A stretch of DNA of 64,000 bases from the NCBI RefSeq assembly GCF_965227505.1, contig NZ_OZ245757.1, positions 5,270,001 to 5,334,000 on the forward strand. Direction: 5' to 3'. Shown piece after piece: positions 7,957 through 17,610 of this stretch (positions are counted from its first letter, which is position 1; each line of letters opens with the position of its first letter). A program made the position numbers and the translations under genes. This DNA comes from Pelagibius sp965227505. GTDB lineage: Bacteria; Pseudomonadota; Alphaproteobacteria; Kiloniellales; Kiloniellaceae. The notes beneath the pieces were generated by a model, which was not told where the DNA came from, ran no database searches, and saw only the letters and a list, made by a program, of their open reading frames with translations.

Positions 7957-8922
7957 ATGAGCGACAAACCCCGTCTGTGGATCACCCGTAAGCTGTCCGC
8001 CGCGACCGAAGCGAGAGCCCGGCACGACTACCACGTCATCCTCAATCCCGAAGACCGGGTCTTCACCGCCGAAGAACTCGTGGCCGGGAGCGCCGATGTG
8101 GACGCGATCCTGCCCTGCCACTCGGAGGTCTTTTCGGCTGACGTCGCCGCGCAGCTTTCGGACCGGGTGAAGATCATCGCCAACCACTCGGTCGGCGTCG
8201 ACCACTGTGACCTGACTGCTCTGAAGGCGAAGGGTGTCGTGGTTACCAACACGCCCGACGTGCTCTCCGACGCCACGGCGGAGATCGCCTTCCTGCTCTT
8301 GCTGGGCGCGGCGCGGCGCGCCTCGGAGGGTGACCGCATGGTCCGTGCCGGCGCCTGGACCTCCTGGAGCCCCGCCTTCATGGTGGGCCAGCAGGTGACG
8401 GGAAAACGGCTGGGCATCGTCGGCATGGGCCGGGTCGGCCGGGTCATGGCGCGGCGCGCCCGCGGCTTCGATATGGAGGTGCACTACTACAACCGCAAAC
8501 GCCTGGCCCCGGAGCTGGAGGAGGGCGCGACCTTCCATGACAACCTGGACGATCTGCTGGCGGTCTCTGAGTTCCTCTCGCTGCACTGCCCGGCGACGCC
8601 GGAGACCACGGACCTGATGAACCGGGAGCGTCTGGCCAAGCTGCCGGCCGGCGCGATCCTGGTCAACACCGCCCGCGGCGCGCTGGTGGACGAGGCGGCC
8701 CTGATCGAGGCCTTGCAGTCCGGCCATCTGGCGGCGGCTGGCCTGGATGTCTTCCGCCAGGAGCCTGGCGGCAATCCGGCCTTTGCGGCGCTCGACACCC
8801 TCTTCATGCTGCCGCACATCGGCTCCGCCACCCGGGACACCCGCGACGCCATGGGCTTTCGCGCGCTGGACAACCTGGACGCTTTCTTCGGCGGGCGCGA
8901 GCCGGCGGACCGGGTGGCCTGA
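7957..8922 (+). CDS. D-2-hydroxyacid dehydrogenase (glyoxylate/hydroxypyruvate reductase type)
   Basis: An NAD(P)-dependent 2-hydroxyacid dehydrogenase of 321 aa. It shows the Rossmann motif GIVGMGRVGRVMA near residue 150, the conserved NTARGALVDE segment near 227 with the catalytic Arg, an acidic residue in the VFRQEP stretch and the catalytic His in LPHIGSAT near residue 287. The family interconverts glyoxylate/glycolate or hydroxypyruvate/glycerate. It follows the FAD oxidoreductase by 47 bp on the same strand and could reduce the 2-oxoacid that an amine oxidase releases; glyoxylate would fit a glycine-like substrate. Confidence 0.92.
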   Translation: MSDKPRLWITRKLSAATEARARHDYHVILNPEDRVFTAEELVAGSADVDAILPCHSEVFSADVAAQLSDRVKIIANHSVGVDHCDLTALKAKGVVVTNTPDVLSDATAEIAFLLLLGAARRASEGDRMVRAGAWTSWSPAFMVGQQVTGKRLGIVGMGRVGRVMARRARGFDMEVHYYNRKRLAPELEEGATFHDNLDDLLAVSEFLSLHCPATPETTDLMNRERLAKLPAGAILVNTARGALVDEAALIEALQSGHLAAAGLDVFRQEPGGNPAFAALDTLFMLPHIGSATRDTRDAMGFRALDNLDAFFGGREPADRVA

Positions 8923-9105
8923 CCGGCACTCAGGGCTCTATGGCGGAACCCCGCCGAAAGCGCTATACCCTTCGGCAAGCAAGGCGGCCGCAAGGCCCCG
9001 TAAGCTGAGGGGGAGGGGGATCCTCCAGAACCGTTCCGGCCCGGGTCGTGCCTTTTCCAAGGGCCGGTCGGGCACCGGCGGTGCCTTCGGCAGCTAGGAA
9101 AGCAG

Positions 9106-9123
9106 GGCCTTCGCGCGAAGGCC
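9106..9123. promoter_or_regulatory. 18-bp perfect palindrome upstream of the liv-type operon
   Basis: GGCCTTCGCGCGAAGGCC is fully self-complementary and ends 26 bp before the start codon of the binding-protein gene. It could be an operator or a hairpin in the mRNA leader close to the ribosome site. No T-run follows. Confidence 0.5.
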
Positions 9124-9149
9124 GCAAAGGGAGAACAGGAGGGAAGAGC

Positions 9150-10322
9150 ATGAACAAGGCATTGCGGGGAATGGCCCGGGGAATGGCCCGGGGAATGGTC
9201 CTGGGGGCCGCGGGGCTGCTGGCAGGCTTCGGAACGGCCCAGGCCGACGCCGTGAAGATCGGCATGATCACCACGCTCTCGGGGGGCGGCTCCAGCCTGG
9301 GGATCGACGTGCGCGACGGCTTCCTGCTGGCGGTGAAGCAGTCCGGCGCCAACGATGTCGAGGTCATCGTCGAGGACGATGCCCGCAAGCCGGACCTCGC
9401 CAAGCAGATCGCCGACAAGTTCATTCAGCGCGACAAGGTGGATATCCTGACCGGCATCATCTGGTCGAACCTGGCCATGGCGGTGGTGCCGGCCAGCGTG
9501 CGCCAGGGCATCTTCTACATCAGCCCCAATGCCGGGCCTTCGGCGCTCGCGGGCAAGGGCTGTCACGAGAACTACTTCAACGTCGCCTGGCAGAACGACA
9601 ATCTGCACGAGGCCATGGGCGGCTACGTTCAGGCCAACGGGTTCAAGAAGCCCTTCATCCTGGCGCCCAACTATCCGGCGGGCCAGGACGCGCTCACCGG
9701 CTTCAAGCGCTACTACACCGGCGAACTGGCGGGCGAGATCTACACCAAGCTCGGCCAGACCGACTATGCGGCAGAGATTGCCCAGATCCGCGCCGCCGAT
9801 CCGGATTCGATTTTCTTCTTCCTGCCTGGCGGCATGGGCATCGCTTTCATGAAGCAGTATGCCCAGTCCGGCCTCGACACTCCGGTCTTCGGCCCCGCCT
9901 TTTCCTTCGACCAGGGCATCCTGAAGGCCGTGGGCGATGCGGCGCTCGGCGTCAAGAACACCTCCCAGTGGTCGAAGGACATCGACAACCCTGCCAACAA
10001 GGCCTTCGTCGAAGCCTTCCAGGCGGAGTACGGGCGCCTCCCGTCGCTCTACGCCAGCCAGGGCTACGATGCCGCCAAGCTGATCCTGGCGGCCCGCGAG
10101 CAGGCAGGGGGCCTGGAAGACAAGGCAGCGTTCCGCGCAGCCTTGAAGGCTGCCGACTTTGACTCCGTGCGCGGCGCCTTCGCGTTCGCCGACAACAATC
10201 ACCCGGTGCAGGACATCTACGTGCGCGAGGTGGTGAAGGAAGGCGATGTGCTGACCAACAAGATCGTCGGCGTCGGCCTCACCGGGCATGCCAACGCCTA
10301 TGTCGCGGACTGCAAGATGTAG
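9150..10322 (+). CDS. Branched-chain-amino-acid-type ABC substrate-binding protein (LivJ-like)
   Basis: Periplasmic binding protein of 390 aa in the type I (LivJ) fold. A signal peptide of about 32 residues ends in GTAQA, followed by VKIGMITTLSGGGSSLG, the usual first strand and loop. YISPNAGPSALAGKGC and the central hinge region are typical of the family, and an internal Cys pair is likely. The ATG at 9150 has a strong ribosome site (GAACAGGAGGG); the open frame extends further upstream but without signal-peptide character. The signal peptide contains an in-frame 12-bp tandem repeat. It heads a complete livHMGF set. Many such systems import aromatic acids, amides or urea, so the ligand is unknown. 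Confidence 0.93.
   Translation: MNKALRGMARGMARGMVLGAAGLLAGFGTAQADAVKIGMITTLSGGGSSLGIDVRDGFLLAVKQSGANDVEVIVEDDARKPDLAKQIADKFIQRDKVDILTGIIWSNLAMAVVPASVRQGIFYISPNAGPSALAGKGCHENYFNVAWQNDNLHEAMGGYVQANGFKKPFILAPNYPAGQDALTGFKRYYTGELAGEIYTKLGQTDYAAEIAQIRAADPDSIFFFLPGGMGIAFMKQYAQSGLDTPVFGPAFSFDQGILKAVGDAALGVKNTSQWSKDIDNPANKAFVEAFQAEYGRLPSLYASQGYDAAKLILAAREQAGGLEDKAAFRAALKAADFDSVRGAFAFADNNHPVQDIYVREVVKEGDVLTNKIVGVGLTGHANAYVADCKM
9166..9201 (+). repeat. 12-bp tandem repeat x3 in the LivJ-like signal peptide
   Basis: Units GGGGAATGGCCC at 9166-9177 and 9178-9189, plus a near-identical third copy (GGGGAATGGTCC) at 9190-9201, encode GMAR-type tetrapeptides within the signal peptide. Length changes would remain in frame. 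Confidence 0.85.
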
Positions 10323-10341
10323 CGCCGCGGCGTCGCAGGTC

Positions 10342-10377
10342 ACGGGGGCTGCCGTCCGGCGGCCCCCGTTTGTTTTC
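10342..10377 (+). terminator. Intercistronic terminator-like hairpin after the LivJ-like gene
   Basis: ACGGGGGC at 10342-10349 pairs with GCCCCCGT at 10362-10369, and the stem continues inward by a U-G and three G-C pairs to a 4-base loop. It is followed by TTTGTTTTC. It sits 20 bp after the binding-protein stop, so partial termination here would make more binding protein than permease. Confidence 0.7.
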
Positions 10378-10406
10378 AGGGTCCTCCACCAGCCGCCGGG
10401 CGCAGC

Positions 10407-11327
10407 GTGTCCTTTGCCTTCCTGATCGAGCAGCTTCTGAACGGCCTCCAGTTCGGCGTCATGCTGTTTCTGATGGCCGCCGGCCTGACCCTGGTCTTCG
10501 GCGTCATGGGCCTGATCAACCTTGCCCACGGCTCCCTCTTCATGCTGGGTGCCTTCTTCTGCTCCTGGATCGCCGAGGCCAGCGGCTCGTTCTGGATCGG
10601 CCTCGGCGGCGGTTTCCTGGCAGCGGCCGCGGCCGGCGCCCTGATCGAATTCGTCGTTATCCGGCGGCTCTATGACCGCGACCACCTGGACCAGGTCCTG
10701 GCAACCTTCGCGCTGATCCTGATCTTCTCCGAAGTGACGCGCTGGGTCTTCGGCGACCAGCCGCTCTATCTCGACATTCCGCCGCTGCTGTCCGGCTTCC
10801 TGCCGCTGCCCGGCGGCGGGGGCTATCCCATCTACCGTCTGGCGATCATCGTCGTCGGGCTGCTGACCGCTTACGGACTCTACCTGCTGATCACCCGGAC
10901 GCGTCTGGGCATGCGCATCCGCGCCGGAGAGTCGGACCGGGAGATGATCGGCGCCCTCGGCGTCGATATCCGCAAGCTCTATACCGCGGTCTTCGCCCTC
11001 GGCGCCGCGCTGGCCGGGCTTGCCGGCGGCATGGTGGGGGCGCTGCAGTCGGTGCAGGTGGGGATGGGCGAGCCGGTGCTGATCCTCGCCTTCGTGGTTA
11101 TCGTCATCGGCGGCATCGGCTCGGTGAAGGGCGCGCTCGTCGCCTCGATACTGGTGGGCCTCACCGATACCCTGGGCCGCGTCTTCCTACCGCAGGCCTT
11201 CGCGCTGGTGCTGCCGGTCGCCGAGGCCACCGCCGTCGGTTCCGCCCTGGCCTCGGTCGCCATCTATCTTCTGATGGCGGCGATCCTCGCCTGGCGGCCC
11301 AAGGGCCTCTTCCCGGTGAACGCATGA
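10407..11327 (+). CDS. Branched-chain-amino-acid-type ABC permease (LivH-like)
   Basis: Inner-membrane permease of 306 aa starting at a GTG. The opening FLIEQLLNGLQFGVMLFL and the segment GLTLVFGVMGLINLAHGSLFMLGAF are hallmarks of LivH. About eight hydrophobic spans follow, with the ATPase-contact loop around the EPVLILAFVVIVIGGIGS region near residue 220. It is the second gene of the liv-type operon, separated from the binding-protein gene by a terminator-like hairpin. Confidence 0.93.
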   Translation: MSFAFLIEQLLNGLQFGVMLFLMAAGLTLVFGVMGLINLAHGSLFMLGAFFCSWIAEASGSFWIGLGGGFLAAAAAGALIEFVVIRRLYDRDHLDQVLATFALILIFSEVTRWVFGDQPLYLDIPPLLSGFLPLPGGGGYPIYRLAIIVVGLLTAYGLYLLITRTRLGMRIRAGESDREMIGALGVDIRKLYTAVFALGAALAGLAGGMVGALQSVQVGMGEPVLILAFVVIVIGGIGSVKGALVASILVGLTDTLGRVFLPQAFALVLPVAEATAVGSALASVAIYLLMAAILAWRPKGLFPVNA

Positions 11328-11337
11328 GCCGCCGGCG

Positions 11338-12327
11338 ATGATCGAACGCTCCCGCGAAACCCTGGTGAATGCCGTGCTGGCGGGCCTGCTGTTGGCGGCC
11401 CCCCTGGTCGCAACGCTGTTGGACGAACCCTTCTACGTCTCCCTGGCCAGCCGGGTGGCGATCCTCGCCCTGGCCGGCGTCGGCCTCAACCTGGCGCTCG
11501 GCTACGGCGGCATGGTGAGCTTCGGCCACGCGGCTTTCTTCGGCCTCGGCGGTTATGTGGCGGGCATCGCCGCCTTCCATGCCTTCGAGGGTTCGGCCTT
11601 CATCGCCTGGCCCATCACCATCGGCGGCAGCGACCAGCTTCTGGTCGTCTGGCTGGTGGCGGCCCTGGTGGCCGCGCTGGCGGCGCTGGCCATCGGCGCC
11701 ATCTCGCTGCGCACCTCCGGCGTCTACTTCATCATGATCACCCTGGCCTTCGCCCAGATGATCTACTACCTCGCCATTTCCATTCCGGCCTATGGCGGCG
11801 AGGACGGGCTGGCGATCTACCTGCGCAACCAGATGCCGCTGGCTGATAGCAACAACCCGCTGGTGTTCTTCTTCCTCTGCTACGGCCTGCTGCTGCTGGC
11901 GCTGTTTGTCTCTGCGCGCATCGTGGCCGCGCCCTTCGGCATGGCGCTGCAGTGCGCGCGCATGAACGAGGTGCGCCTCGCCACCTCCGGCATCGCGCCT
12001 TACCCGGTGAAGCTCACCGCCTTCGTGATCTCCGCCGTGATCACCGGGATCGCCGGCGCGCTCTTCGCCGACTTGAACGGCTTCGTCGGACCTTCCATGC
12101 TGTCCTGGCACCGCTCCGGCGAGATCATGATCTTCGTCATCCTGGGCGGCGTCGGCCGCCTGTTCGGCCCACTCGCCGGGGCCGCGCTCTTCATTCTGCT
12201 GGAAAGCTTCATCGGCGGCTTCACCGACCGCTGGCAGCTTTTGCTCGGCGCGGTCCTGCTCGGCGTGGTGCTCTTCGCCCGCGGCGGGGTGATGGGGCTG
12301 CTGGCGGGGCGGGCCCGTCATGACTGA
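11338..12327 (+). CDS. Branched-chain-amino-acid-type ABC permease (LivM-like)
   Basis: Second permease subunit, 329 aa. The motif LNLALGYGGMVSFGHAAFFGLGGYVAG near residue 58 is diagnostic for LivM, and the conserved contact loop occurs near SGEIMIFVILGGVGRLFGPL around residue 260. The start follows the LivH stop by 10 bp and the end overlaps the LivG start by 8 bp. Confidence 0.93.
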   Translation: MIERSRETLVNAVLAGLLLAAPLVATLLDEPFYVSLASRVAILALAGVGLNLALGYGGMVSFGHAAFFGLGGYVAGIAAFHAFEGSAFIAWPITIGGSDQLLVVWLVAALVAALAALAIGAISLRTSGVYFIMITLAFAQMIYYLAISIPAYGGEDGLAIYLRNQMPLADSNNPLVFFFLCYGLLLLALFVSARIVAAPFGMALQCARMNEVRLATSGIAPYPVKLTAFVISAVITGIAGALFADLNGFVGPSMLSWHRSGEIMIFVILGGVGRLFGPLAGAALFILLESFIGGFTDRWQLLLGAVLLGVVLFARGGVMGLLAGRARHD

Positions 12328-13065
12328 GCCGCTGCTGGAACTGCGGGGCCTGAGCAAGGCCTTTGGTGCCGTGAAGGCCTGCGACGGTGTCGATCTCACG
12401 CTGCTGCCCGGGGAGATCCATGCCCTCATCGGCCCCAACGGCGCCGGCAAGTCGACCCTGATCGCCCAGGTCGCCGGCTGGCTGAAACCGGACGCCGGGG
12501 CCGTGCATTTGTTGGGAGAGGACGTTTCCCACCTCTCCGTCGCAGCCCGGGCGAACCGCGGCTTGGGGCGCAGCTTCCAGGTTTCGTCGTTGGCCGGGGA
12601 GTTCAGTGCTCTGGGCAACGTGCTCCTGGCGCTGCAGGGGCGCGACCACGGCGCTTTCCGTTTCTGGTCGCCGCTGCGCAAGGACACCCGCCTGCGCGCG
12701 GAGGGCATGGCGATCCTGGAGCGTGTGGGCCTCTCGGACCGCGCCGGGCTGCAGGTCTCGACGCTTTCCCATGGAGAGCGGCGCCTCCTGGAGATTGCCC
12801 TGGCGCTCGCGCTGCGGCCCAAGGTGCTGCTGCTGGACGAACCCATGGCCGGCCTGGGTCCCGAAGGCACGCGCCAGCTCACCGAGTTCCTGAAACCGCT
12901 GAAGGCGGAGGCGGCAATCCTGCTGGTCGAGCATGACATGGACGCGGTCTTTGCCCTGGCCGACCGCATTTCGGTGCTGGTCTACGGCAAGGTCATCGCG
13001 TCCGGCCCGGTGGAGGAAATCCGCCGCTCCGCCGCGGTGCGCGAAGCCTATCTGGGGGACTCCTG

Positions 13066-13066
<1 letters not shown>
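12320..13066 (+). CDS. Branched-chain-amino-acid-type ABC ATPase (LivG-like)
   Basis: ATP-binding subunit of 248 aa with Walker A GPNGAGKST, signature LSHGERRLLEIA (a LivG-type variant of LSGGQ), Walker B VLLLDEP and the LivG-specific MAGLGPEGT continuation. It overlaps the LivM end and its stop shares a base with the LivF start, so all four membrane-complex genes are tightly coupled. Confidence 0.94.
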
Positions 13067-13752
<686 letters not shown>

Positions 13753-13756
13753 CGGC

Positions 13757-14314
13757 TCACGCAGCGTGGGTGCGGCGTGATTGGAGGCCTGTTGGTCCCT
13801 TGCCCTCCGCCGTCTGGCGCCGGGACAGCAGCGAGGACTTCTTGTGAATGCCGAGCGCCCGTTCGAGGACGGCCATGCCCTTGACCAGGGCCTCGCGGTC
13901 TTCCGCCGACAGGCCCTCCATCAGCTCCGCCTCGAAGCGCAGGACCTTCGGCGCCAGCCTGCGGTAGGCGGCGATCCCGGCGGCGGAGAGGGCGAGGTGT
14001 TCGATACGGCGGTCCTGCTCGTCGGTGTGGCGCTGGAGCCAGCGGCGGCGCTGCAAGGCGGCCACTGCCCGGCTGACCTTGGTCTTGTGCATGGCCGAGT
14101 GCGCGCCGATCTCGGTGGCCGTGGCGACGCCGAACTGGCCGAGGGTGGCCAGGGTCCGCCACTCCGGCACCGTCAAGCCGAACTCATTGCGGTAGATCGC
14201 CGAGAACTGGCGGCTGGCGATGGCCGCCGCCCGGTTCAGTCGGTAGGGCAGGAAAGTCTCCAGCTCCAGGGCGTCGGGCGCCTGGGCCCGTGATGGGTCG
14301 GTCTTCAGGGTCAT
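13757..14314 (-). CDS. MarR-family regulator
   Basis: A 185-aa winged-helix regulator. The core YRNEFGLTVPEWRTLATLGQFG, then ATEIGAHSAMHKTKVSRAVAALQRRRWLQR with DEQDRRIEHLALSAAG for the wing, is typical of MarR proteins that respond to aromatic compounds. An in-frame TTG at 14323 lies just upstream of the ATG. It diverges from hmgA with an inverted repeat between them, so it is the likely repressor of the homogentisate genes; the C-terminal tail of about 30 residues is basic and probably disordered. Confidence 0.92.
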   Translation of the reverse strand: MTLKTDPSRAQAPDALELETFLPYRLNRAAAIASRQFSAIYRNEFGLTVPEWRTLATLGQFGVATATEIGAHSAMHKTKVSRAVAALQRRRWLQRHTDEQDRRIEHLALSAAGIAAYRRLAPKVLRFEAELMEGLSAEDREALVKGMAVLERALGIHKKSSLLSRRQTAEGKGPTGLQSRRTHAA

Positions 14315-14381
14315 TGCATACAATCCCTGTTCTGGTCCCCGTTCGGTGTCGCCGCACTTTGGGAGTTGTTTCCACGCAGCT

Positions 14382-14405
14382 TGATAGTTACATCTGCAAC
14401 TATCA
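14382..14405. promoter_or_regulatory. Putative MarR operator between the regulator and hmgA
   Basis: Inverted repeat TGATAGTT (14382-14389) and AACTATCA (14398-14405) with an 8-base spacer lies in the 185-bp divergent gap. The symmetry and size fit a MarR dimer site controlling both directions. Confidence 0.6.
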
Positions 14406-14499
14406 CAAAGGCCCGGGTCTGTGCAAGCGATCCGGTATGGGCAAGCAGGGCTGCAGGCCTGCGGCTGCCGTTTGAGAAAGAGTATGAGGGAGTGAGTCT

Positions 14500-15798
14500 A
14501 TGGCGCTGAGCTATCTTTCCGGGTTCGGCAACGAGTTCCAGAGCGAGGCCCTGTCCGGCGCCCTGCCGGTGGGGCAGAACTCGCCGCAGCGCTGCCCCTA
14601 CGGCCTTTATGCCGAGCAGCTGAGCGGCACCGCCTTCACCGCGCCGCGGGACAGCAATGCGCGCACCTGGCTCTATCGCATCCGTCCCTCCGTCAGCCAC
14701 CAGGGGCCATTCCAGAGCGTGGATCTGCCGCTCTGGGAAACCGCACCGCGGCCGGCGGCAGCGGGACTGGCGCTCGGCCCGCTGCGTTGGGGGCCGCCGC
14801 CGATCCCGGGGGAGGCCCTGACCTTCGTGACCGGCATGCGGACCATGACCGCCGCCGGCGATGCCCGCGTGCAGGACGGCATGGCCGCCCACCTCTACTT
14901 CGCCACCCGCTCGATGGAGCGGGAGTATTTCTATAACGCGGACGGCGAAATGCTGGTGGTGCCGCAGCAGGGCGGCCTGCGCTTCGCCACCGAGCTCGGC
15001 GTCCTGGAGGTGACGCCGGGCGAGATCTGTGTGCTGCCGCGGGGCATGAAGTTCCGTGCCGAACTGCTTGACGGGCCGGCAAGAGGCTACGTCTGCGAAA
15101 ACTACGGCGCACGCCTGGCGCTGCCCGGCCTCGGGCCCATCGGCGCCAACGGCCTTGCCAACCCCAGGGATTTCCAGGCGCCGGTTGCGGCCTACGAGGA
15201 TCAGGCGGAAGAGGCCCGCCTGACGGTGAAGTGGGGCGGCGCTTTCCACGCCTGCGCGATCGCCCAGTCGCCCCTCGACGTGGTCGCCTGGCATGGCAAC
15301 TACACGCCCTACAAGTATGATCTCCGGACCTTTTCTCCGGTCGGCTCTGTCCTGACGGACCATCCGGATCCTTCGATCTTCACGGTACTGACCTCGGCCT
15401 CGGCGACGCCGGGCACCGCCAACGTCGACTTCGTCATCTTTCCCGACCGCTGGATGGTGGCGGAAGGAACCTTCCGCCCGCCCTGGTACCATATGAACGT
15501 GATGTCTGAGTTCATGGGGCTGATCTACGGCATCTATGACGCCAAGCCGGACGGCTTCCAGCCCGGCGGCATGAGCCTGCACAACGCCATGCTGCCCCAC
15601 GGTCCCGACCGCAACGCCTTTGCCAAGGCAAGCACGGAGGACCTGGGCCCGGTCAAGCAAAGCGGCACCCTGGCGTTCATGTTCGAAACCAGGTTTCCGC
15701 AGCAAGTGACTGACTTTGGAGCTAATCTCGAAACCTTGGATAAGGACTACGTGACCTGCTGGGATGGCCTTGAAAAGCACTTCGAAGGCACGCCGTAG
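14500..15798 (+). CDS. hmgA: Homogentisate 1,2-dioxygenase
   Basis: Opens the aromatic ring of homogentisate to give maleylacetoacetate in tyrosine/phenylalanine breakdown (432 aa, the usual length). The N-terminus LSGFGNEFQSEALSGALPVGQNSPQ is a family signature. The iron-binding region is visible near the C-terminus in PPWYHMNVMSEFMG and the substrate-region histidines in GMSLHNAMLPHGPD and VAWHGNYTPYKYDL. A GAGGGAG ribosome site precedes the ATG. It is followed by a fumarylacetoacetase; a maleylacetoacetate isomerase and 4-hydroxyphenylpyruvate dioxygenase are not in the window. Confidence 0.97.
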   Translation: MALSYLSGFGNEFQSEALSGALPVGQNSPQRCPYGLYAEQLSGTAFTAPRDSNARTWLYRIRPSVSHQGPFQSVDLPLWETAPRPAAAGLALGPLRWGPPPIPGEALTFVTGMRTMTAAGDARVQDGMAAHLYFATRSMEREYFYNADGEMLVVPQQGGLRFATELGVLEVTPGEICVLPRGMKFRAELLDGPARGYVCENYGARLALPGLGPIGANGLANPRDFQAPVAAYEDQAEEARLTVKWGGAFHACAIAQSPLDVVAWHGNYTPYKYDLRTFSPVGSVLTDHPDPSIFTVLTSASATPGTANVDFVIFPDRWMVAEGTFRPPWYHMNVMSEFMGLIYGIYDAKPDGFQPGGMSLHNAMLPHGPDRNAFAKASTEDLGPVKQSGTLAFMFETRFPQQVTDFGANLETLDKDYVTCWDGLEKHFEGTP

Positions 15799-15828
15799 CT
15801 GTCGAGTTCGACATACAAGAGGGAACCC

Positions 15829-16857
15829 ATGAAACTCGCAACCCTGAAGGACGGCAGCCGCGACGGCCGCCTGCTCATTGTGTCGCGCGACCTTTCCCGG
15901 GCGGCGAAGGCGCAGACCGTGACAACGCTGCAGGCTGCCCTCGACGACTGGACCGCGGCGGCCCCCGGCCTGGAGGCCGAAGCGGCGGCCCTGGAGGAGA
16001 TCGTGAAAGCGGGCGGCGACGGCGGCGACAGCTTCCCCTTCGAGCCGGCCAAGTGCCACTCGCCGTTGCCACGCGCCTATCAGTGGGCCGACGGCTCGGC
16101 CTACGTGAACCACGTGGAACTGGTGCGCAAGGCGCGCGGCGCGGAGATGCCGGAGAGCTTCTGGACCGATCCCCTGATGTACCAGGGCGGCTCCGACTCC
16201 TTCCTTGGGCCTTGCGACCCGATCCCCTTCGTCGACCCGGCCTGGGGCCTCGACCTGGAGGGCGAGGTGGCGGTGATCGTCGACGACGTCGCCCCCGGCA
16301 CAGCGCTGCCACAAGCGGCGGAAGCGATCCGTCTGATCATGTTGGTGAACGACGTCAGCCTGCGCGGCCTGATCCCCGGCGAACTGGCCAAGGGCTTCGG
16401 CTTCTTCCAGGCCAAGCCGTCCTCGGCTTTCTCGCCGGTCGCCGTGACCCCGGACGAGCTGGGTACCGCGTGGGATGGGGCGAAGCTGAGCCTGCCGCTG
16501 CTGGTCCGGCTGAACGGCGAGCCCTTCGGCAAGGCCGAGGCGGGCGAGGACATGACCTTCGACTTCGGCCAGCTCATCGCCCACGCGGCGCGCTCCCGCC
16601 CCCTTTCCGCCGGTAGCATCATCGGCTCCGGTACCGTCTCCAACCGCGATGCTTCCGGCGGGCCCGGCAAGCCGGTCGGCGCGGGCGGGCGCGGCTATTC
16701 CTGCATCGCCGAGGTGCGCATGGTGGAAACCATCCTGGACGGCGAAGCCAAGACGCCCTTCTTGCAAAATGGCGACAGCGTTCGGATAGAGATGTTGGAT
16801 GCCGACGGCCGGTCGATCTTCGGCGCCATCGACCAGAGGGTGGAGCGGCTTAGATAG
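15829..16857 (+). CDS. Fumarylacetoacetate hydrolase family protein
   Basis: A 342-aa hydrolase that, next to hmgA, probably cleaves fumarylacetoacetate to fumarate and acetoacetate. Family features are the metal-binding LEGEVAVIVDDV near residue 143, VNDVSLRGLIPGELA near 170, KPSSAFSPVAVTPDEL near 195 and GSIIGSGTVSNRD near 262. It is shorter than eukaryotic Fah and belongs to the bacterial group with a distinct N-terminal domain. It begins 30 bp after hmgA in the same operon. Confidence 0.92.
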   Translation: MKLATLKDGSRDGRLLIVSRDLSRAAKAQTVTTLQAALDDWTAAAPGLEAEAAALEEIVKAGGDGGDSFPFEPAKCHSPLPRAYQWADGSAYVNHVELVRKARGAEMPESFWTDPLMYQGGSDSFLGPCDPIPFVDPAWGLDLEGEVAVIVDDVAPGTALPQAAEAIRLIMLVNDVSLRGLIPGELAKGFGFFQAKPSSAFSPVAVTPDELGTAWDGAKLSLPLLVRLNGEPFGKAEAGEDMTFDFGQLIAHAARSRPLSAGSIIGSGTVSNRDASGGPGKPVGAGGRGYSCIAEVRMVETILDGEAKTPFLQNGDSVRIEMLDADGRSIFGAIDQRVERLR

Positions 16858-16875
16858 CGTTCCAAGCCGCCGGCC

Positions 16876-17610
16876 CTAGCCGTAAACCGCCTGGGAGAAC
16901 GCGCGGAAGAGGCGGGTGGAAAATGCGTTCTCCAGCGGCTTGTACTCCGGATGCCATTGGACGCCCAGGGCGAAGGCCTTGGCGCCGCTGACGGTGACCG
17001 CTTCCGGCGTCCCGTCGGGGGCATGGCCTTCGATCGTGAGGCCCGCGGCGGGCCGGTCGATGCCCTGGCCGTGCAGGGAGTTCACCTCGATCTCCGTGGC
17101 CCCGGCGATCTCCGCGAAGGCGCCGCCGGCGGTAAAGGTCATGGCGTGGCGCGGGCCGTAGCGCACGTCCGGGTCGTCGTGCTTGGGCATGCGGTGGTCC
17201 AGGCGGCCCTCGACCTCGTGCACCCGGGGATGAAGCGTGCCGCCCAGGGCCGCGTTCAGCTCCTGAAAGCCCCGGCAGATGAAGAGCGTCGGCAGGCCCT
17301 TCTCCAGCGCTGCCTCGATCATCCGAAAGGTCATGGCGTCGCGCGCCTGGTCGTAGGGCTCGTAGCGCTCGCTGGGGGTGTGGCCGTAGAGCGTCGGATG
17401 GACGTTGGAGGGGCTGCCCGTGAACAGAAGGCCGTCGAGGGCCTCCAGCATCGCCGCGGCCTCCTGACTCTCGGCCATGGCCGGGATCACCAGCGGCGTA
17501 CAATCCGCCGCCTCCCAGACCGCGCGCAGGTACTTGTCGCCGACCACGTGGTAGGGCGCGTTGTCGTAGGTACGGTAGTCGGCGGTGACGCCGACGAGGG
17601 GGCGCCTCAT
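16876..17610 (-). CDS. PuuD-like class I glutamine amidotransferase family hydrolase
   Basis: A 244-aa protein of the gamma-glutamyl-gamma-aminobutyrate hydrolase (peptidase C26) family. The nucleophile Cys lies in LFICRGFQELNAALGG and the catalytic His-x-Glu in GVQWHPEYKP. The ATG at 17610 overlaps the stop of the upstream isochorismatase gene by 3 bases of shared sequence; upstream codons in the same frame belong to that gene in another frame. In the classic pathway it releases the amino acid from a gamma-glutamyl intermediate made by a glutamine-synthetase-like enzyme. Two such enzymes lie elsewhere in this window (35713-37041 and 41424-42794). Last gene of the polyamine-type ABC operon. 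Confidence 0.9.
   Translation of the reverse strand: MRRPLVGVTADYRTYDNAPYHVVGDKYLRAVWEAADCTPLVIPAMAESQEAAAMLEALDGLLFTGSPSNVHPTLYGHTPSERYEPYDQARDAMTFRMIEAALEKGLPTLFICRGFQELNAALGGTLHPRVHEVEGRLDHRMPKHDDPDVRYGPRHAMTFTAGGAFAEIAGATEIEVNSLHGQGIDRPAAGLTIEGHAPDGTPEAVTVSGAKAFALGVQWHPEYKPLENAFSTRLFRAFSQAVYG

Noticed and set aside
8487..10685. Long minus-strand open frame opposite the LivJ-like gene
   Set aside because: Shadow of real genes on the other strand; no recognisable domain or ribosome site.
14311..16767. Long antisense open frame (about 818 codons) across hmgA and the fumarylacetoacetase
   Set aside because: It is a GC-driven shadow frame; low-complexity, basic sequence with no domain, opposite two well-recognised genes.
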